Of a stretch of 64,000 bases of DNA, positions 60,252 through 64,000 are shown one piece after another. Both the position numbers and the translations under genes were made by a program. Position 1 is the stretch's first letter. Each line of letters starts with the position of its first letter. Source of the DNA: Atopobacter sp. AH10 (GTDB taxonomy: Bacteria > Bacillota > Bacilli > Lactobacillales > Aerococcaceae); NCBI RefSeq assembly GCF_003664595.1, contig NZ_QXPZ01000002.1, positions 62,001-126,000 of the forward strand, written 5' to 3'. The notes under the pieces are model-generated. The model saw only the letters and a program-made list of their open reading frames with translations. It made no database searches and was not told the DNA's origin.

Positions 60252-61670
60252 TTATTCCTTGCCTTCATGAAGTAATTCTGTCACATATTCACTAGGTCTA
60301 TTTCTCATCAAATACCATACAATAAAGAATGCTGTTAATATGGCTAAGCCTATGAATAAATCAAGCAATTTATGGGTAACACCAATAAACATAGCTATTT
60401 TAAACAAAGCAAAACCAACTGGTGTCGTCCCCACACATAAAGAAGTAAACAACATTCCTTTTGCCCCAGTTACCGCAAAATGAGTAGCTGTTGCCATGGC
60501 TACATTGGCAGGTGCCATTTGAGCTCCAATAAGGAAGGACACTGGAATTAATAACAAAGTAGCATTTAGTAAGCCTCTAAAAATATTACCTCTGTTGGTA
60601 TTAGTTAAAAAGGTGCAGATAAATATAAACAAGCCAGCTACGTCTCCCATTGGCAGGACTTGGTTTCCAGGCAAAACAAAAGCAATGAGAAAGGCTATTG
60701 GAGTAGTTAAAAGTCCTATAACGACATGTTCAGGCGCTCCAACTAAAATAGCAGCATCAAGTCCTACATAACATTCTCTCCCCGGCATACGTTTTCTTAG
60801 GAATTTTCGAATAGCTTCGGAAAGAGGTGCCATACCTGCAACAACCAATTCAGCCGCTCTAGGAATAAGATACATAAAAAGTGCAACTGTAAAGCCTAAT
60901 GACAAAGCCTTCCCTAACTGTTCCAAACTTGGTGGCATCGTCATAAAAGCAACGCAACCTACAATAAAGCCGATCACCCATCCAATAAAGATACTTTCCC
61001 CGAAAAAGCCAAATTTCCTTTGAATATCTTGGGCATTCCAGTTGATATCTTTGACCACTGGGACGCGATCCCATAATTGATCCAGTAAAAAGCCAATTGG
61101 TGCCCAAAGAATTGAATAGGCATGGGTTACCGTTAATCCATCGGTAGGCATATTATAATAAGGCTGAATATATGGATAAACCCAGTCAGCCATTTTCAAG
61201 GAAATAAACCAAAAAGCTATACCAACCGCAATGGTTAATAGCCAATTCTTCGAAAGGTAATAGGTTGCACCCATATAAAAAATGAAAATCCAATGGTTGT
61301 TAAAATCAACATTTAAGGTTTTAGTTAGCCCAATTGTGACTAAAAGAGCATTACATAAAATCATCAAAGCTATTCCTGCCATACACCAAGGAATTGCAAA
61401 AACAATCCCTGATTGAGTCGGCCAACCTAAATCGAGTATAGTAAAGTTTACGCCAAATTTATTGGCTAATTCTCTAGCAGCTGGTTCTAATGCAGAAAAA
61501 ATTGTGCCAATCAAAACACCCAAAGCTGTAAAACCCACACCCATCTTCAAAGCCCCAGCGAATGACCTTTTAAAAGGTGCACCAAATAGCCCACCTAAAA
61601 TTAAAGCAAATAAAGGAACAATAAATGCAGCGCCATAACTCACTAACCACTTAAACAGATCCATTAACAT
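60252..61670 (-). CDS. PTS sugar transporter subunit IIC, galactitol type
   Basis: 472-aa permease of the GatC family with about ten or more membrane helices. Family segments include FGAPFKRSFAGALKMGVGFTALG near the N-terminus, GWPTQSGIVFAIPW, DGLTVTHAYSILWAPIGFLLDQLW and the C-terminal MFIGVTHKLLDLFIGLAI. The sugar is likely a polyol or pentitol; not proven. The ATG at 61670 follows AAAAAAGGAGGATTACGATACC; a frame start at 61739 adds 23 residues. It is the first gene of the operon, transcribed away from the PRD regulator. Confidence 0.9.
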   Translation of the reverse strand: MLMDLFKWLVSYGAAFIVPLFALILGGLFGAPFKRSFAGALKMGVGFTALGVLIGTIFSALEPAARELANKFGVNFTILDLGWPTQSGIVFAIPWCMAGIALMILCNALLVTIGLTKTLNVDFNNHWIFIFYMGATYYLSKNWLLTIAVGIAFWFISLKMADWVYPYIQPYYNMPTDGLTVTHAYSILWAPIGFLLDQLWDRVPVVKDINWNAQDIQRKFGFFGESIFIGWVIGFIVGCVAFMTMPPSLEQLGKALSLGFTVALFMYLIPRAAELVVAGMAPLSEAIRKFLRKRMPGRECYVGLDAAILVGAPEHVVIGLLTTPIAFLIAFVLPGNQVLPMGDVAGLFIFICTFLTNTNRGNIFRGLLNATLLLIPVSFLIGAQMAPANVAMATATHFAVTGAKGMLFTSLCVGTTPVGFALFKIAMFIGVTHKLLDLFIGLAILTAFFIVWYLMRNRPSEYVTELLHEGKE

Positions 61671-61751
61671 GGTATCGTAATCCTCCTTTTTTATTTTGTT
61701 TTTATCTGTCCTCAGAATAATTGTTTTTTCCCTTCTCATTCAACTAAGAAT

Positions 61752-61805
61752 TTGCCCTTTAAAAGGGTAATAAATAGGCCTAGGAATTGCCCGAGTAGAG
61801 GGCAA
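61752..61805. promoter_or_regulatory. two copies of a putative operator TTGCCC-N7-GGGYAA
   Basis: TTGCCCTTTAAAAGGGTAA (61752-61770) and TTGCCCGAGTAGAGGGCAA (61787-61805): same half-sites, same 7-bp gap, 35 bp apart centre to centre. They lie upstream of a TATTCT -10-like box of the PTS operon that lacks a -35 match. This fits binding of the divergently encoded PRD activator. Confidence 0.65.
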
Positions 61806-61875
61806 ATAAACAACTCAAGACTTCTACATTTGTCATTTAGATATTGATATACTTCCATATAGGGAGGGATTAATT

Positions 61876-63783
61876 ATGCTAACTGCAAAACAAATCGAGC
61901 TGCTTACATTGCTTCTTAAACAAGAAACTTCAGTAACTGCCTCTTTTCTAGCTCATGAACTCCATATTTCTGTTCGAAGCATAAAAAGCTATGTAGCTAG
62001 CATTAACAGCGAAGGTAACAACAAAATCATCGTTTCTTCTAATAAAGGTTACCGTTTAGCGGATAAAAGTATTGCTGAATCATTAATTCATGGCCACTCT
62101 ACTATTCCCGAAAGTTATATCCAGCGAGCCTATCTCTTGATCCGAAAAATTCTAATTGACCACCAGGAAGTTGATAGTTTTGATTTTTGCCATGAGGTCT
62201 TTATCAGTTACTCTACTTTAAAATCAGACCTAGCTAAGTGGAATATCGCCTTCAAAAGATATCATGTCCGATTTGCTACTAAACAATCTAAACTAGTAAT
62301 TTTAGCGGATGAAACCTCTAAACGAAAGTTACTTTCTAAAATCATCTTTGAAGAAGCTGATCACAAATTATTGGACATTGCTACCCTATATAAACTTTAC
62401 AGTCAAGAAACAGTTCAACATTTATCTTGCCTATTGAGAAGACATTTCGACCAAAACAAAATCTATATTAATGACTACTCTTTCATGAATATGCTCCTTC
62501 ATTTATTAATCATTCTTGATAGAGTCAAAAAAGGTTCTTCTTTAAGCTATCATCCTGTAAAAGATACACCACAGCAACAGCAAAATCCTCTAGTTATCAG
62601 CTTATGTGAGTCGATTGAAAAACAATTTAAAGTCGATTTTAATGCCAACGAAAAAGAAGAAATTGATCTATTAGCTCGCTCTAATATCAATAGTCATCTC
62701 ATCAATAGCGATCTTCATTTATCTAAGATCATTGATCAAAATAGTATGTCGCTCACTCAGACCATCGTAAATAATGTTTATAATAATTATGGTATTGATC
62801 TATCCAAAAATAGTTTCATCATTCCTTTCAGCTTGCATCTGAACACTTTATATAACAGAATTAAAAGAGGATCATTTAATCCTAATCCACTATTGTCCAA
62901 TATAAAATTAGAATGCCCCCTTATTTATGAAATAGCGATTTTTGTCTCCCTATTTTTATCCGATGTCTTTAACCAGAAAATTCCAGAAGACGAAATAGCT
63001 TTTCTTGCTTTACATATTGGGACAGAACTCGAACGGCAAAAAAGCAATGAGCAAAAACTTAAATGTATTCTTCTCTGCCCAAATTATCTAGATTGGAGAG
63101 AACAGCTATACAATAAACTTTTATTTCATTTTGGGAGCGACATCCACATTATTGAAATTGCTAGCCATCTATCCGAAATAACTTCAAAAAAATACGATAT
63201 TTTGATCACTACTACTCAAATGGATTACATCCATTCCAGTAACATCTATTATCTTTGCCCACTCAATTTTGATGATTATACCGCTGAACTGGCAAAAAAA
63301 CTTCGAGAACTGAAATTTTCTCTAAAAAAGAAGCAAGTTTTAGCTGAACTATATCATTTATTTAATCCAACCTTATTTTTTGTTGACCCACCAATGGAAA
63401 ATAAAGTCGATATTATCGAATTCCTTTGCACTCAACTACTAAAGCAAGGGTATGTAAACGAGAGCTATTTTGATCAGGTAATGGAAAGAGAAGACGCTTC
63501 GTCTACTGATTTTGACGATTTGGCAGTCCCACACGCGATGAAATGTAACGCCATTAAAACTGTGATTCCTGTTATTATTAGTCATAAAGGGATTATTTGG
63601 AAATCCAAACCCGTTCACGTTATCCTTTTACCAACAATAAGCGAATTAGACAAAAAGCATTTTGCTGCCCTTTACGAAGTGATCTTATCTCTTTTTAATC
63701 AGCGAAACTTAAAAGAAACGGTTCTTACGATCCATTCGTTCGACGATTTTTATCAATACATCTATTCTCATCTGAATACATGA
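61876..63783 (+). CDS. PRD-containing transcriptional regulator (BglG/MtlR-like activator) with EIIA domain
   Basis: 635 aa. N-terminal HTH modules (TAKQIELLTLLLKQETSVTASFLAHEL region, shown here only as family pattern) are followed by two PTS regulation domains with conserved His near FSLHLNTLYNRI and FLALHIGTEL. Next is an EIIB-like segment (CILLCPNYLDWREQL), and last an EIIA-like domain with the phosphorylatable His in DLAVPHAMKCN. Such proteins activate a PTS operon and are tuned by HPr and the cognate EII. Divergent orientation to the galactitol-type PTS points to that target. The start follows GGGAGGGATTAATT. Confidence 0.88.
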   Translation: MLTAKQIELLTLLLKQETSVTASFLAHELHISVRSIKSYVASINSEGNNKIIVSSNKGYRLADKSIAESLIHGHSTIPESYIQRAYLLIRKILIDHQEVDSFDFCHEVFISYSTLKSDLAKWNIAFKRYHVRFATKQSKLVILADETSKRKLLSKIIFEEADHKLLDIATLYKLYSQETVQHLSCLLRRHFDQNKIYINDYSFMNMLLHLLIILDRVKKGSSLSYHPVKDTPQQQQNPLVISLCESIEKQFKVDFNANEKEEIDLLARSNINSHLINSDLHLSKIIDQNSMSLTQTIVNNVYNNYGIDLSKNSFIIPFSLHLNTLYNRIKRGSFNPNPLLSNIKLECPLIYEIAIFVSLFLSDVFNQKIPEDEIAFLALHIGTELERQKSNEQKLKCILLCPNYLDWREQLYNKLLFHFGSDIHIIEIASHLSEITSKKYDILITTTQMDYIHSSNIYYLCPLNFDDYTAELAKKLRELKFSLKKKQVLAELYHLFNPTLFFVDPPMENKVDIIEFLCTQLLKQGYVNESYFDQVMEREDASSTDFDDLAVPHAMKCNAIKTVIPVIISHKGIIWKSKPVHVILLPTISELDKKHFAALYEVILSLFNQRNLKETVLTIHSFDDFYQYIYSHLNT

Positions 63784-63793
63784 GTCACGATAT

Positions 63794-63842
63794 GCAAAAA
63801 AATCCCCCAAAGTTGGACGACACGGTCTAACTTTGGGGGCAA
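63794..63842 (-). terminator. terminator between the PRD regulator and the edge gene
   Basis: CCCCCAAAGTT pairs with AACTTTGGGGG; the T7 run is on the minus strand, so it mainly stops transcripts from the right. Confidence 0.8.
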
Positions 63843-63902
63843 TTGCTTTAGCCTCTACGAAAGGGTCCTTTTAACAAACTATCTTTTTATTTTTAGGATA
63901 GA

Positions 63903-64000
63903 CTATTGAACATTGCTCATCAACAAGCAGTATGGATCGTATTTATCTAATTCGATGCTGTCTTGTTCGAAGGCTTTAAGGTATTCTTCGCTCACATATT
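63903..64000 (-). CDS. C-terminal end of an unidentified protein
   Basis: The minus strand is open from the window edge to a TAG at 63903-63905, giving the last 31 residues YVSEEYLKAFEQDSIEL...LLMSNVQ. The composition looks like a real protein end, and a minus-strand terminator follows. Too little is visible for an identification. Confidence 0.55.
   Translation of the reverse strand, partial: YVSEEYLKAFEQDSIELDKYDPYCLLMSNVQ

Overview
The window is AT-rich chromosomal DNA from a low-GC Gram-positive bacterium of the Lactobacillales type. The evidence is an Xaa-Pro dipeptidyl-peptidase of the PepX family, the tdk-prfA pair, a MurT-GatD pair, the Firmicute primosome genes dnaB-dnaI, NrdR, a thrS T-box leader, EcsAB and a YSIRK-like/LPXTG giant adhesin. 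The adhesin signal and general gene style suggest an Aerococcaceae-like genus, but this is inference.

Layout. 1-8.6 kb: prfA (cut by the window edge), tdk, murT-gatD, an AI-2E-type permease, a lactonase-like beta-propeller protein, a IIA-Glc-like PTS protein and uppP. 8.6-25.4 kb: a complete selenium and glycine reductase island. On the minus strand are selD, yedF, a DUF3343 gene, selB, selA, a LysR regulator, grdA (selenoprotein), trxB, trxA, grdC, grdD, tRNA-Sec (selC) and a class V aminotransferase/desulfurase. Divergently on the plus strand are a short UGA-containing ORF, grdX, grdE and grdB (selenoprotein). The island holds both the selenocysteine machinery and its two clients GrdA and GrdB, so the cell should reduce glycine to acetyl phosphate, ammonia and oxidised thioredoxin. 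Consensus promoters with cre-like sequences at both divergent operons suggest shared catabolite control.

25.7-36.5 kb: a Sel1-repeat protein, pepX, a 1.6-kresidue LPXTG adhesin, and an ISL3-type insertion sequence with a perfect 8-bp target duplication. The IS transposase is internally deleted, and a large foldable segment lies at its left end. 36.5-48.6 kb: housekeeping genes thrS (T-box), dnaI, dnaB, nrdR, coaE, a degenerate MutM N-domain, polA, a MaoC-like protein, murC, a possible SftA stub and ytpR. 48.8-50.5 kb: a small membrane protein, an array of structured repeats and a DnaQ-like exonuclease. 50.5-56.1 kb: flavodoxin, M20 peptidase, trmB, a phosphotransferase and ecsBA.

56.3-58.5 kb is an accessory patch: a decayed ATP-binding regulator, a frameshifted Phd/YefM antitoxin and an intact type III toxin-antitoxin locus (ToxN/AbiQ-like RNase with its own repeat RNA, promoter and terminator). 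58.8-63.8 kb: a galactitol-type PTS operon with a TIM-barrel protein and a divergent PRD regulator, with two copies of a putative operator between them.

The strongest novelty candidates are the UGA-containing leader ORF of the grdXEB operon (22133-22264) and a family of about 110-nt structured repeats (3242-3350 and 49161-49783). Copies of the repeat within this window show compensatory base changes in their stems.
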